Positions 35,720 to 48,090 of a stretch of DNA of 64,000 nucleotides are shown in pieces. The position numbers and the translations under genes were made by a program. Within the stretch, counting starts at the first letter, position 1. Each line of letters begins with the position of its first letter. The stretch is from Glossina fuscipes. Taxonomy: Eukaryota; Arthropoda; Insecta; Diptera; Glossinidae. The stretch is from the NCBI RefSeq assembly GCF_014805625.2, contig NW_023998414.1, positions 42,918,319 through 42,982,318 of the forward strand, read 5' to 3'. Below the pieces are notes generated by a model, which searched no databases, was not told the origin of the DNA, and worked only from the letters and a program-made list of their open reading frames with translations.

Positions 35720-38040
35720 ATTGTTATGAAATAGTTTGACGAAATGACATACACACATTGTAAACTACATTACTGTAGTAAATACACATTCACGGGAAAA
35801 TATGACAAGAGGGGATATGCGGATCACGACATATATATGTTCGACATAACACAAAATATTGTACTTCCTTCACGATCTATACACTTGTATACATGGTTAA
35901 TGGGAAAAACTAACTTTTCATTCTACTGAGAAAATTAATGCTTCAATGCTGATTTAGGTGAATTGCTTTATTTGCCGCAAAAAGTCTTACAGAACTATTG
36001 TAAGAAACAAAAGAAAAAAGAAAAACAGAACTGAAATCTTAACTGTCTGAGATCAAGGTAACGCGATTTCTCTCAAAACTTTCTCAACTCATTTAAGTTG
36101 AAGGCAAACAGAGATGCTGTGGTGTTTATAGTAGTTGTCGGCTATTGGCGGTATCTTGTGTATGCTCAAAAAAAAACGTTGTCGACTAGTGGGGGCTAGC
36201 ACTTATTATTAGAGAAAATTATTTCGAATATGAGATATTCAGTTGGGAGTCAAGTCAATCAAATGCTTTGACAGTTCGAAACAAAAAAAAAAAAAAATCG
36301 GAAAATGGAATTAAACAACCTGGCCCGTCCGACAGACATTCAATTAACAAATATCTTAACATTCACCATTTTACATATCCTTTATGTTTTTCTCCTGCGA
36401 CAAGTCGTCGCGTGTTCGTTGCCTTTTCTTAATATGAACAAAAGGCTGGGAGCAATGATGAATCAAAGTTTTCTGCTCCTTTAAATATTTATACTTGTCA
36501 CTGAACTTCACTATTTGGAATCTTTGAAACTTCGTTATTTGCTTCCTATTCTTTTGCGGTTTGATTCCGTATTTCATTTCTCCTTTTTAATTAGCAATAT
36601 ATCATCGGAATTTTGTTTTGTTGTGATTCATTTAAAAGCCTTATCTTTTTTTGTTCTCTTTTTTTTAATGCCTTTTCAGTGTTGAGCTGTCGTTCTATTA
36701 TGTTCAACTTTATGAAATTCCTTTTTTCGATTTCACTTCTCTCCGTTAATTTATTAAATTAATATATGTGTATGGATGAAACATTTCAACCCCTTTCCTC
36801 CTCCTACTCCTCCTGTGTGCATCTATATATTTTATGAGAAAACACAGATCATGCGACGTTAAGGAAACTTTCCTCTCTAAACTTTTGACCGCAGAGCATT
36901 GAATTATAAACAGTTTACAATTTTTATGTACTTCTTTCTCTATTCTGGCGGTTTTGTCGGTTTTTTTCTTCTTTTTTATCATTAAACGGCGCCGCTTATA
37001 TAAACTTCATTCGTATAATTATTATTATGATTAACTCTTGCATTTGTACAAATGCGGTCGTTAAGGTAACCGTTACAAAAAGGACAGTGAAAGAGGATAA
37101 TGGCAACGCATCATAAAAGATAAATACGACAGTGCAGAGAGAACGAAGGTTAACTTAACACGGGGTGCAAGGCACCCAACACCTGTGGTAATGAAAAGAA
37201 CCTAAGGCTAAGGCGGGGAGGGGTAAGCTCAAGACGCGAAACTGAGAATGTAAACATATTTTAATTGAAAATTATGTTAGTTTTGAATTGTGATGACATT
37301 ACGTTGTTCAGTCATAAAAAACCGAAGTGCGTTATTATGCAAACAATAATGACTCTTCAGAGAGAGAGAGACAGTGAGAGAGAGAGTAGACCTCTCTACC
37401 CTTCCAGACTTCAGACCGTTTAGTAAATATTAACTAATTAATTTAAATTTATGGCTCTCCTCTTTCATATAATCCGCGCAAAAAAAGCCATTTTACTATC
37501 ATCTGTTCCGTTTTAAAAAAAAAAATCTTTGAAAATCTAAATTTGAATATATTGTGGATTTATGCGAGAGTTTTTCTCGAAATTTCATTGCTTTTTGTTC
37601 TACTTTTTTACAAGACCACTGGGAGATGGGCTAAGGCCAGTTCAACATTTCGTTTGCAAAAAAAAAAAAACAAAAGCATGACTTGTGTCAGATATATATG
37701 TGTTTTTAAGTTGACATATCTTCGATCAGCGTTTTTGATTGAGCGTTTTTTTTAACCATTTAGGCAACCATCAACTAACCAACTAGTAGGATGTAAGTGA
37801 TCCGCTCCAAATCATCCCTACAGCAACCCAATAGGAACTGCTTACAACGCTAAGCTACAAAATGAACCTTGCGGCGTAAAGCCCACATTTAATTCAGGTG
37901 TCACCACCATATCCGAATAGGGTAGAGTAAATATGGTCAACTTTACGCAATACTGTCTCGTACGGCGCCGGAGAAATGATGGACACACCATTTGCTTTGA
38001 TGTCGATATCCGCACCATTCACATCCGATTGAGATGATTG
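35720..38040. other. Stretch without a supported gene
   Basis: Only short frames of skewed composition, for example a lysine-rich 68-codon minus frame at 36371-36577. A (GA)-rich patch lies at 37360-37389. Nothing is recognised. Confidence 0.45.
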
Positions 38041-38044
38041 CGCT

Positions 38045-38560
38045 TCTAATACGAACATTACTCTGAGGGCCAAGCCGCCTTAAAGTCCCTAAGAGGGCGA
38101 ATGATAACATCTAGGCTGGTGTTGGAGTGCCTTCAAACATTGAATGAACTAGGCAGGCACAATAATGTGCACTTAATTCGCCTCGACATTCGGCAAATGG
38201 CTACCTATTTGGCCCAAGGGGCCAGGATATCTTCTGAAACGTTCTGTGACCTGCCAAGAAGCGACATTAACGTAGGAAGCAATGTGCAGGACAACGACAG
38301 GCAAAAACATTCCGGTAGGGCACAAAAACTACTGGCACTAAGGAGAAGCGACCTACATTTAGTCACCGACTTCTACACGGATCATAATTCCCTCAGGCAC
38401 CATCTGAAAACCATAGGTGTATTTGATACCGATTCATGCAAATTCTGCCAAGGGACGAGTGAAACGTCGCAGCATATTTTATGTAAATGTGAGGCCATCT
38501 GCAGAATCAGGTACCGAGTGTTTGGCGATCATTTTACTGCGCGAGACACGGTATGATGCT
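38045..38560 (+). mobile_element. Non-LTR retrotransposon fragment (RNase H and zinc knuckle)
   Basis: The + strand has an almost intact 171-codon frame. It begins near YSEGQAALKSLRG, the 'SDSQAALKAL' core of retroelement RNase H, followed by TSRLVLECLQTLNEL. The central part reads RAQKLLALRRSDLHLVTDFY. The end is a C-x2-C...H-x3-C knuckle (CKFCQGTSETSQHILCKC) with IRYRVFGD. This is the C-terminal end of an I/R1/LOA-type element. The catalytic aspartate of 'SDSQ' is glutamate. Upstream RT sequence is not seen here, so the copy is 5'-truncated. It is the longest clean frame in the window and probably a fairly recent insertion. Confidence 0.85.
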
Positions 38561-39039
38561 CCAATCCAAAGGAGGTGGCGGGATTCATAAAACTGCGAAA
38601 AGTGCCGGTCTAGGGGCATGGGCGAAGACAATAGATGTTCTAGGTCGCAGTACGTTTTGCCCACGTAATTAATTGAACACAAACGTACCCAACCGATAGC
38701 ATATATGGAATTTAAAAAATAAAAACCGGACCGCCTACAAATTAGGCTATAAATCCGGATACAGTTGTAATACTGCTGCATTCAAAGTCCTTGAGGATAT
38801 TTGCCTAGCGTACGATAAAAGAGAGAGAGAGAGAGCTTGCAATTCTGATCATTTTACTGTTGGCCATTATCTATTATTAAAAAATTCTTGAACTATGTTT
38901 CGATTTTGAGTCAAGTTAAGGAGATAAGCAAGGATGTTGAAATTCGGCAAGGCCGTTTATCAAATACCCTATACCACTTCGCCCCTGCTAGCTAGTTATT
39001 CGTTTGGTAACAATGCATCAAATATTACATATTGTTTTT

Positions 39040-39845
39040 ATACAAGGACATACTTTTCATGAAAGCCCAAACATTGAAGGATGCCCAAAACGTAATATGA
39101 CGTGATCCAAATTTAGCAAACATAATATACTCACTAAAAACTTTATTATTTTTCAGTTTCCGCCATAGAAAACTAGAAAATACACTTTTTCTTCACAAAA
39201 AAGTCTTGGTTATCACGATAACCCTTATAGATGTATGTGGACCTATGTGTTCCAATCTCCCTACTGTTAATACTTTTGGTTTATTTGCTACAATGGATCC
39301 ATTTTCATTGTGAAGTAATAAAAATTAAACCCTTTTCTACTGTATTCATGACAAATCTGTATGGACTGGGATCCAAGAAATACACCCATGTGTTTCAAAT
39401 TTTGTCCATTTAATGTTTGTGTCAAATTGCTATCATGAATGAATTTTCATAAAAAAACATTAACAATTTATATCTTCTGAAAATTCTTATACGCGGTGGT
39501 ATCCAAAAAATAGACCTACGTGATCCGAATTCGCGAAGCGTAGTTTTTTGGTCAATTTACTTAAAATTTTTGTTAACAATTTGGAATGTTGAAATACTAC
39601 ATCGGGTTTTATCGAAAAATTTTGAAAATTGCAATTATTTTCCATATAACGATTTTTAAAATAAAGCCTTCTATGGGGAATGGTCTAAAAAGTGGCCCGA
39701 TCCGAACTATTTTCAATAGCATTCGTCCTGGGAAGAACATCAGTATACACAAAATACATGAACAGACAGAGTTAGAGCGGTATAATAAAGGTTGGGTCTA
39801 CCTTAAGCCCTTCCGTATGTTACATACATCAGTACAAACTTAATA
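39040..39845 (+). repeat. Dispersed repeat family B, copy 3
   Basis: It includes CATATAACGATTTTTAAAAT, CTTCTATGGGGAATGG, AAAAAGTGGCCCGATCCGAA and the end GCGGTATAATAAAGGTTGGG with TACCTTAAGCCCTTC. It is the longest copy. It ends about 10 bases before an RT fragment. Confidence 0.7.
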
Positions 39846-39849
39846 TAGC

Positions 39850-40160
39850 CTCTACCTCACAAGTGCTGTAGGATTTGAAAATAGGTATCAGCGTGAGGAG
39901 ATTAATAGCGCTTTGTTTACTGACAGAGAGTATTCCTCTGAGGAACCTAAGGGTTCAATATTATGGTCAATTTAGTTGAATGCATTTATTAATGATTTGA
40001 CTATCTCTTGCCACATCGGAGAAATTCATCCATGTGTTGATGATGTAAAAATATATTTTTCGTTTCCATCGGAATTTCTTGACCATCTTGTTGAACGAGT
40101 AAATAATGATTTACGAAATATTGGCCGTTGTCATCTGTCTGTATCTGTCTTAGAATAATT
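39850..40160 (+). mobile_element. Non-LTR reverse-transcriptase fragment
   Basis: KGSILWSI, a stop, then LNAFINDLTISCHIGEIHP and CVDDVKIYF correspond to QGSILGPLLFxxFINDL and the YxDD catalytic motif of non-LTR RT. The palm motif is intact (VDD). The match continues through LVERVNNDLRNIGRCHLS to a stop. It is a different lineage from the 19-kb and 57-kb copies. Truncated on both sides. Confidence 0.75.
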
Positions 40161-40169
40161 AAACCTGTT

Positions 40170-41020
40170 CTGGTCTTTCTCGTATCTTACGGTGCTAATG
40201 CATATGGTGATCTATCTTGATTATGTTACTAAAAATACACTATACACTGAATGTATGCGCTGAGCAAAAGGCAATATGATCGCATATCTCACACAAATTT
40301 TATTTGCTATATATTCATAAGATCATTTAGAGGCACGGGCTTAATTATGTCTATAATAAGGTGACTGACTTTCTTTACTAGAACGAAACGAACTATGAAT
40401 CTTGTTTTACCGAAACAAAGACATTCTACATCTTCTTTTTAAAATCGACTGCAAATGCCTTTTATTTTAAAATCCAAATAATAATGACACTTCTTGATCC
40501 TGATCGCGATTGAGTTTATTATATAATAAGCAATGAAAAAAACGGTAAAAGTTTGTAGCTTTGTTTAAGTAGCGATTAAGTGACGGGGCGGATGTACGGA
40601 TGGGTATCCGTGATTCGCTATCACGGCAAGCGTATATATATATATAGCTTTCTTACTTATTCTATAATTGTAAATAGAGAACGGGCCAACAAAAGGGAAA
40701 AAAATGCGAAAAATTCAAAGACCTGTAATTATTATGCTTAGAAGAAATTAAATACTTAAACGGTTTTTGAGATTTTTCTTCTGCTGTTTCAACGACGCCA
40801 ACGTCAAGAAAACAATCAGAATTTATACACAAATTATAAGCTTTTGAAATAAAAAGAAAATTGGTGGGACGAGTGCGTTCACATGCACACACATTCTCAA
40901 AGTTTGGCATATTCCCACGTTTCTTTTATACTCTCTATAGGTACAGTTATTGTTGTAAGTTACAAAGTAGGTGAAGTGACATGGGTTGGTAAGGGCTAAG
41001 GGTTAAAATAAAACCATGCA
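40170..41020. other. Gene-free stretch
   Basis: Short frames only; a (TA)n patch at 40633-40648. Nothing is recognised. Confidence 0.5.
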
Positions 41021-41270
41021 CCTCTGAATGGATTTCAGGTGGCAATGCAATGCAAGCAATTTCTTTCCCCCACTTTATGGTTTTCGTATTCCGGTTGTTG
41101 CATTTACACTAATTTTCCAAATCATGTATTGTTCAAATAGAAATAGCACAGTTTTCTGTATACATGCGTATGATGCTGACGTGTGTTTTCAAAATACTTA
41201 TGGTGCGTTCCTAACATTTGATTATTTTCTCAAGTATGAACAAGATTTTTTCTCATTTCGTCTTTTAGCC

Positions 41271-41492
41271 ATCGAAAGCAAATTAGAGAAAATTGCTTTA
41301 GCAGAACGTGAAGTACGGTTAAGACGATTTAAAATAGGTTCCAAATGCTCAACGTACGCTTTTGAATCAAATCATTACAATGATTTAATTTACAAAAAAA
41401 AAAAAAAACTAAGAAATTTATACTCGCTGGGCGGCGAGCCTTTGGTACCCATCGCCTTACACCTAACAATTAAGCTCCTATGCTTCAAGTGA
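41271..41492 (+). CDS. Candidate exon with charged helix (unrecognised)
   Basis: A good acceptor (CTCATTTCGTCTTTTAG) opens a frame that runs 74 codons to TGA. It starts IESKLEKIALAEREVRLRRF, an amphipathic, coiled-coil-like helix. The next part, around a poly-lysine from an A tract, looks less real, so an exon end near 41335 (ATAG then GTTCC) is possible. The frame stays open upstream to an ATG at 41028 (154 codons in all), but the upstream part is hydrophobic and unconvincing. Family unknown. Confidence 0.25.
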   Translation: MESKLEKIALAEREVRLRRFKIGSKCSTYAFESNHYNDLIYKKKKKLRNLYSLGGEPLVPIALHLTIKLLCFK

Positions 41493-41569
41493 TTATAACT
41501 GCGTAATATTATGCCTGTAAATTAGATATAGATCGATAGGTCGATTCGACAATTGCCCATCCTCACAGT

Positions 41570-42480
41570 AGCGCTTTTAACGATCCTGCCATATGTCGAT
41601 TGAACAATGGCTTACATATTTCGACTTGATGTAAGCATGGCAGCGTCCGCAGCGAAAAAGCACTCGCCGTAGAGAAGCCGGAAGATGTTTGCCGATTTTA
41701 AAGGAAACGTCTTTTCTCTATTTGCATGATATAAAAAGATGAAAATGATTGCTTATTATGGACCTAAAACGTAATGGTTGGGCTAAGAGTGCGGCTGTCG
41801 GCTGCCCTCACATATTGACACACAGTCTACGTGAAGAAATTTAACCCGAAATGTATGGAAGCGTAACTATCGAGCACCTAAAGTGTTTACCTTCCGCTTT
41901 AGAAAAGATCTGTAAACTAACGTGGATGTCATAAGTCCAACGTGAATTTTCTTTATCGTTTCGATTTGCTTTCATCGCAGCAAGTGGAATGTGGGAAGAC
42001 GTTCGAGGAGTTTCATGGCAGCTATCGCCACCCCAACAAACGCGGTGGCATTAAATCTTGAGACGTGGTGAAAGCCTTGCCTTGCCCACAAGCAAGAAAC
42101 AGCCGATGTCTACAAACTCGTTCTGGCACTTCTTGAATAGCTCGGCTCGGCAAATAGTATGAGTTGTCCTCCTTCAGCACGCTTTTCGCTTCCTATTTAT
42201 CCCATTTATCATCGGCCACCGTGCAATTAAGCATCGACGTCTTGGCGAATGCGGGCTGCATCAACATCAGTGAAGAATAGACAAGCGGGCAAATGTAAAT
42301 CGCTTAATATGCTTACGTAGGAGACGAAAGGATAATTTCAATTACATTATTACGCAACTTGCTGCTTGCTAGTTAACTGTTCGATTATGGATTAGAGTTG
42401 GAATTATTCAGTTGAAAATGCATTTTCATTAAAATTTCCATAAAAATCATTGCCCCCGAAACCTTAAATTTTCCGCTTAA
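41570..42480. other. GC-richer stretch, no gene assigned
   Basis: It has several short protein-like readings, for example VECGKTFEEFHGSYRHPNK after an acceptor-like CTTTCATCGCAG near 41980. Stops break each within 40 codons. It might be a decayed transposon; I could not place a family. Confidence 0.35.
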
Positions 42481-43750
42481 AGTCCTGCACATAAGTTAAG
42501 TTTTTTTTTTTTTTCTGCATTTGTTTTTGTGTGGACTCATATTACATATATTGTTCGAATGTGGAGAAACTTAACCCATAGGATAAGCTACGACGACGAC
42601 GATGCCTTCAAATTCGTCTTCTTTACTTCCCTAGATTACTATAAAAAAAGTAAAACGTAAAAAAAAAAAAAAAAAAAAAAGAATAAAACAAATTATATAT
42701 AAACGGAAGAAAATACAGCGCAAATATGTAAATCGTTTCCATTCACCATTCAGTTAAGGGGTAAAGAGGAGAAGAAAAAAAAATTTACGAAAGGCGTGGT
42801 ACGTTGACAAGCGAAAGGAAGTTACAACTACAAGTGAACAAAAATAATCTTTGTTACGATGATATGACATCAGATGTAAGCCCCGCCAGCAAGTGTGTAT
42901 CGTTCCAGTGGACATAAGCTCGAGACATGTTAAACAAAGAAAGAAAGAAAAAACAAAACTGCGCGCATTCATTTATGGTAGAGAAAAAAACCTTTGGAAA
43001 AAAGGATTGAAATTGCACTAATTTCATTTTATATTGAAAAGAGCAAAAACGAAATCACAGTTATCTATTCAAATGCACGCATGGTATGAGTTGAAACTGG
43101 ACAACACAAGCTACAAATGTCCTTCGAGCAGAAGTTTTACAAATGTCTTTCTTCTTCTCCTCATAATTTTACGTTTACTGTGCTTTACCGAAGCATGTAC
43201 TGATTTCTTCATAATGTTTGCAACGCTTCGAAATGCCTGAAACGATGTTGAACCCATTTGAATCGAAGTAACCATAGGCTGGGCATCAAAACACCGAAAA
43301 AGTCGAACCTGAATCTCTGAATTTTGCATTTTTAAAATGACTTTAAATTCGCTTGCTAACAAGTGTCCGTCCGTCTAATTAAACAGACCCTTGTCACTGG
43401 TTTGTTTTCGATCAAACTGACGCATTTTATGCAAGAAATTATGACAGGATTTTTAGCAAGTACGGTAAGAATTTTGCTTACGATAAATCTCTTTTTGTTT
43501 TAGCTATATTGATAATCAAAGAAATTCGGTCTAAACCGTCTGTAAAATTTTTCTTGTCGCTTTTTTTATACATTTTCCCTTGCAAACCATATTCGCATAT
43601 TAAGCAGAAAAGGGATAATAATTTTTAAAAAATTGCTAACCACGTATTCGCCTTTTTTCCGCTTTTGACATAAAATATGTATGTGCGAAAAAAATGGAAA
43701 ATATGTTAACCATAGAAAAAAAACTTGGTACTAATATTACTTATGTTAAA

Positions 43751-43765
43751 TACTACTACTATTAC

Positions 43766-43808
<43 letters not shown>

Positions 43809-43835
43809 ACGCTGCTCTTGCTGCTGATGCTGCTC
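43751..43835. repeat. (TAC)n then (CTG)n microsatellite
   Basis: Sixteen or so CTG triplets follow five ACT triplets. The poly-alanine and poly-leucine frames over it are spurious. Confidence 0.96.
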
Positions 43836-44239
43836 TACGCGAAACGAGTCGCGAGAGAAGTCGCCTTACTAAAGCAGTATCTATATTTGTGCAAAGAAGA
43901 GATCAATATTTACATCCATATAAAACACTACTGGAATGGAATTCAGTTTTATTTGTTTAGTAAGATTTCTTCGAAAACAATTCTATTTTCTAACACTAAC
44001 AGTATACTGTTCAAGGTTAAAAAGATATAATTCGTATACGTATTTAATTAACGATTTAATTAATGGTTACATTTTCTATACATACACGTTTCATTTATAT
44101 ATTATATTTGGATTGAGATATATATATTCGAAAGAGAAATGAAATAGGGATGAAATAATTATTTCCCCACATGTGAAATCCACTCCTAACATGTTATCTT
44201 ATTTGTAATTATGCTTAAATAATATTCATTACGCGAAGA

Positions 44240-44538
44240 AAAATGCAAATGTACTGATGTTTAATCCTTTGTCTATGTCCTGCTTCCCTTCCATTTCTTT
44301 TCTTTTTTTTTTTTTTTCTTGCTTTCTGCGTCCCAGCCTTCAAGCAAACACTTACCGACTGGACACACTACTAATACATTTGGAAATACTTTTAACAAAT
44401 TATAAAATTTTATTATATGTGCACGAGGGTATGAGAAATGCGTGAGGTAACGTAAAAACACAAAGAAGGAGTTAAGAGATTTAAAAAAAAAATAATAAAA
44501 ATTACACTACACTATTACACTAAAAAACTGTATTTATC

Positions 44539-44571
<33 letters not shown>

Positions 44572-44615
44572 GCAGGACATAGACAAAGGATTAAACATCA
44601 GTACATTTGCATTTT
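44240..44615. repeat. Perfect 47-base inverted repeat next to the gap
   Basis: Bases 44240-44286 (AAAATGCAAATGTACTGATG onward to CTGCTTC) are the exact reverse complement of 44569-44615. The 282-base spacer contains a T-rich tract and an A26 tract, which are also roughly complementary. The right arm ends at the first N. No mismatches in 47 bases contrasts with the decay of every other repeat in the window. Confidence 0.95.
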
Positions 44616-45115
44616 NNNNNNNNNNNNNNNNNNNNNNNNNNNNNNNNNNNNNNNNNNNNNNNNNNNNNNNNNNNNNNNNNNNNNNNNNNNNNNNNNNNNN
44701 NNNNNNNNNNNNNNNNNNNNNNNNNNNNNNNNNNNNNNNNNNNNNNNNNNNNNNNNNNNNNNNNNNNNNNNNNNNNNNNNNNNNNNNNNNNNNNNNNNNN
44801 NNNNNNNNNNNNNNNNNNNNNNNNNNNNNNNNNNNNNNNNNNNNNNNNNNNNNNNNNNNNNNNNNNNNNNNNNNNNNNNNNNNNNNNNNNNNNNNNNNNN
44901 NNNNNNNNNNNNNNNNNNNNNNNNNNNNNNNNNNNNNNNNNNNNNNNNNNNNNNNNNNNNNNNNNNNNNNNNNNNNNNNNNNNNNNNNNNNNNNNNNNNN
45001 NNNNNNNNNNNNNNNNNNNNNNNNNNNNNNNNNNNNNNNNNNNNNNNNNNNNNNNNNNNNNNNNNNNNNNNNNNNNNNNNNNNNNNNNNNNNNNNNNNNN
45101 NNNNNNNNNNNNNNN
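44616..45115. other. Assembly gap, exactly 500 N
   Basis: Five hundred N in a row, a round number that suggests a placeholder gap of unknown true size. The right edge is an A39 tract at 45116-45154. The long X-filled frames across it are artefacts. Confidence 0.99.
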
Positions 45116-45156
<41 letters not shown>

Positions 45157-45249
45157 AAAAAATGAAAATAATTTCATAGAAATGAACATTAATATCACTT
45201 ACACGAAACCAGCACACACGCTTAAAAAAAAAAAGAAGGAAATTTCACT

Positions 45250-45400
45250 TTGAATATTTTACTGCGCATTACATCATATCGCAATTGGTTCGTCAAGAGG
45301 AATCAATGCATAAGATTTTCCGTCCTGCCTTAAAGCAAACAAAACAAGCCCATCGTCGGGAAAGGCGACGCTTCGTTGGCCGATAATTACAATAATATTT
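45250..45400. other. Protein-like segment, strand uncertain
   Basis: The + strand reads FEYFTAHYIISQLVRQEESM and continues HKIFRPALKQTKQAHRRE to a stop. The minus strand reads GQRSVAFPDDGLVLFALR, then DGKSYALIPLDEPIAI to a stop. Both look like protein and neither has a convincing splice acceptor. The segment is GC-richer than its flanks. It may be a fragment of an exon or retroelement. Confidence 0.25.
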
Positions 45401-46635
45401 TTGCAAAAAGTAATCAAACAATTGATGGAGAAGCTTAAGAAGATGAGGACAGGAATTGAACAATTTTTGATTTGAAATTTTAATTACGTTTTACAACTGC
45501 CGCAAATAGATTCTTTAATGCTGATTTAATTGAATTGCTTGATCCAATTAAAGTTGATCTCGCTCTCTGTAAAAGGAAAAAGACATAAACAGAAATAGAA
45601 GCGAAAACCTGAAGCAATTTAGGGACTAATTGAAATAATTTAAATTTTGATTACTGATAAACGAACCGTTTATTCAACAAAACCAAACTCACATATATAT
45701 ATATATATATATATACATATATATAAGCCTTCTAACAATAACCCCGTGATGTGGTCTTAAAAATAAAAAAAAATAAAAAAAAAAAACGAAAAACGAAAAA
45801 GCAAAAAAAAAGCAAACTATTTACGAAAACTTGAAAGAGTATAAGTGCATTTTGCTTTACACTACGCTCCTCGGCTCACCTCACCGCACCTCACCTCACA
45901 CCTACACAACGGTATAGATAGAATGATGTTGGGTTACTACCAACTACTATTCATGTACTTCTTTGCAGTGGTAAATCTGTTTCTGACTTAATGACTATTT
46001 CATCTGTAGTTTAGCTGCGAGCAATTCTCGTCGTTAAATCATAGAGAAGATTCAAAACGCTTTTCCCTCTCTTGCCCTCTATTACTGTACTGTACTGTTT
46101 GTACGCAATGTACGGGAAATATTTCGAATTGAATTGAGTTGTTGGCGGATGTTTAAAAACGAATATGGGTTTGGTAACCGAAATTTAACCACGTGAATGA
46201 TTCGTTTATGCCTTTTATGGCCATTACTACATTACCTGTTTGTGCCTTTGCTAGTGCTATTGCTGGTTTTGCTGCTGCCGTTGCCGTTGCCGCCGCTACT
46301 GCAGCTGATGCTCCCATCACTATTCATAAATGATGATGAAGAGAAAGCATTCAAACAACATCAACCAACGGCAGCAGCGTTAATGTAAAAGCTTCGTTAT
46401 TAGCATCATTCGAATGATTATTACCATCATCGTTATTATATCAATTTGGTTGCCTCCTAGTTGTTAATATGGTTGTTATTTTTTTAGAAAGAAATTTATT
46501 AGACAATCATGTATCAAGCACTTTTCGAGAGATTTAAGGTGTTCGAATTACAAGGACCCACTTTCTCAATCAAAGAGATTATATATTTATTCGAAATTAT
46601 GAAAACAGAAAACCGAATAAAGGCAACTATGAGCA

Positions 46636-46735
46636 ATGAAAGCGAGCAGTGTGCGAGAATTGTCTATTCGTCTGCTGGCGAGCAGAACTGCATTTCAAAT
46701 GTCCCGTACTACGTACATACCGCTTAAAAGTAAAG
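46636..46735 (+). CDS. Candidate first coding exon with basic amphipathic start
   Basis: An ATG in good context (G at -3) begins MKASSVRELSIRLLASRTAF, rich in R and S with no acidic residues beyond one E. This resembles a mitochondrial presequence. The frame runs 33 codons into a donor (AGTAAAG then GTAAAT) and leaves one base. No downstream exon is identified. A longer overlapping frame at 46509 is not preferred. Confidence 0.27.
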
Positions 46736-47421
46736 GTAAATTCGAAATTGATTTCTCCCCTGTCCACCAATGTACTCGTCAATTGAAACGCATAGATAGC
46801 CTGGTTGTATGTACGTGACCTTTTCTAGTTGTTCGCCGAATACCAAGTCTGAAAATAGGAATAATAAATCTGGGACCGGGTTCGCAATAAACACTGTGTT
46901 GCACTATAACAGAGGGTGAACTTAAGCCTCGATTTAAACAATAATGTGATGTGTCCACCGATACGCCTATTAATTAAAAAACCATTTTTTCCCAAGCTAT
47001 TGTTTATACGAAATTTGCATTAAAGTGTATATAATTTTTACTACACAAATGCAAAATAAAATAGCTGTACTTAAAATACCAGGCGAGCTCCTTCTTTTCT
47101 AATTCTTGCAAAGGATCGAAATCATCGTCATCGTTTTAGATTGACGCACCTTTCTCTACGAATTTTGGATAAGTTAATTCTCATCTCAATTTGCTTAATT
47201 TTGGATATTACCTATATATTAGATAATAACATCTTGCAGGAAGTTTACGTCTGGGCGTAACTGACTGATTTAGTAAGAATAAGATTCGAAACGTAATCGA
47301 CAAATTTCAGTGATCTCCATATCAGAATATGCTCGGTGCAATAAATGGGCCTCTGATTAGTGTGAACTATAAAGCCGATCCATCTCCCCGAGATGGTTAC
47401 CATCATCATAAATAAATGTGA

Positions 47422-47835
47422 TTAACAAAACGAAAGCCGAGGCAACAAAGACACGCTACAATGTAGAACGCGCAACAGAAACAGAAACACAGCGTACACA
47501 TTGAGAATAAAATTGAACAGAATAACAAAATTAACAGGCAGCATCGTTAGCCAGATCGTATAAGATAGAGTTGTTGAATACAACAACATCGTAATTAGAA
47601 ATGAATCCAGTTTGTATAACAGATAATAATAATTAATTGTGAACCCATTGCTAGAGTATAATAGAGAGAGAGAATAATTATGATTCATTTTCCCGCTCAG
47701 AATATTAGCAAGGAAAACGGACGGCTTCGAATTGGCTTCTCCAATCCGCGTGCGGCCTAAGATAGCTCGCATAAAGTTAAGAATGCCTTTAGACAGCCGG
47801 ACCAGATTCTCTTTGTCCGCAGGGTGTGACAACAT
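47422..47835 (-). CDS. Unrecognised 137-codon frame
   Basis: The first third is soluble and protein-like (MLSHPADKENLVRLSKGILN, then GRTRIGEANSKPSVFLANIL). The rest is hydrophobic and Y/L-rich over AT-rich DNA, which may be chance. There is no obvious splice site at the transition and no domain. It may be an intact short gene, an exon or a relic. Confidence 0.22.
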   Translation of the reverse strand: MLSHPADKENLVRLSKGILNFMRAILGRTRIGEANSKPSVFLANILSGKMNHNYSLSLLYSSNGFTINYYYLLYKLDSFLITMLLYSTTLSYTIWLTMLPVNFVILFNFILNVYAVFLFLLRVLHCSVSLLPRLSFC

Positions 47836-48090
47836 CTACCGAGCCCACAAATGGACCGTAGCGAACTCCCAGCACTAGTCCTGACACTAACTTAATCCCT
47901 CACATTAAGTAGGCGTCAGTTGACTCGTAATAAGCATTTCCGTATCGAATATTATATCGAATATTGGATTTCTACCAAGTTTTGAGTTAGTATTCAGTTA
48001 ATACCAGACTCTCTCTTATAGTTTGTGAGTTAATAATCACTTTTCAGATTCGTTTTGGTCCTTTTCGATTTTCGAATGCTGTGGACTTAC

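Noticed and set aside
38479..38781. 100-codon minus frame
   Set aside because: It is the antisense of the RNase H fragment of the non-LTR element.
41028..41270. Upstream part of the 154-codon frame
   Set aside because: Hydrophobic, C/F/Y-rich reading with no start context or family; only the part after the acceptor at 41270 was kept as a candidate.
43111..43362. 83-codon minus frame with a GTCCGTCCGTC flank
   Set aside because: It has a fair acceptor (TCAACATCGTTTCAG) and donor-like GTAAAG, but the GGACGGAC flank suggests repeat-derived DNA, and no domain is seen.
43694..44030. Poly-alanine and poly-leucine frames
   Set aside because: Both come from the CTG repeat; the flanking residues are unconvincing.
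44515..45217. Long frames across the N gap on both strands
   Set aside because: They consist of N translated as X plus homopolymer; they are artefacts of the gap.
46197..46388. Leucine/proline or alanine-rich frames
   Set aside because: A degenerate GCT/GCC-type repeat explains them on both strands.
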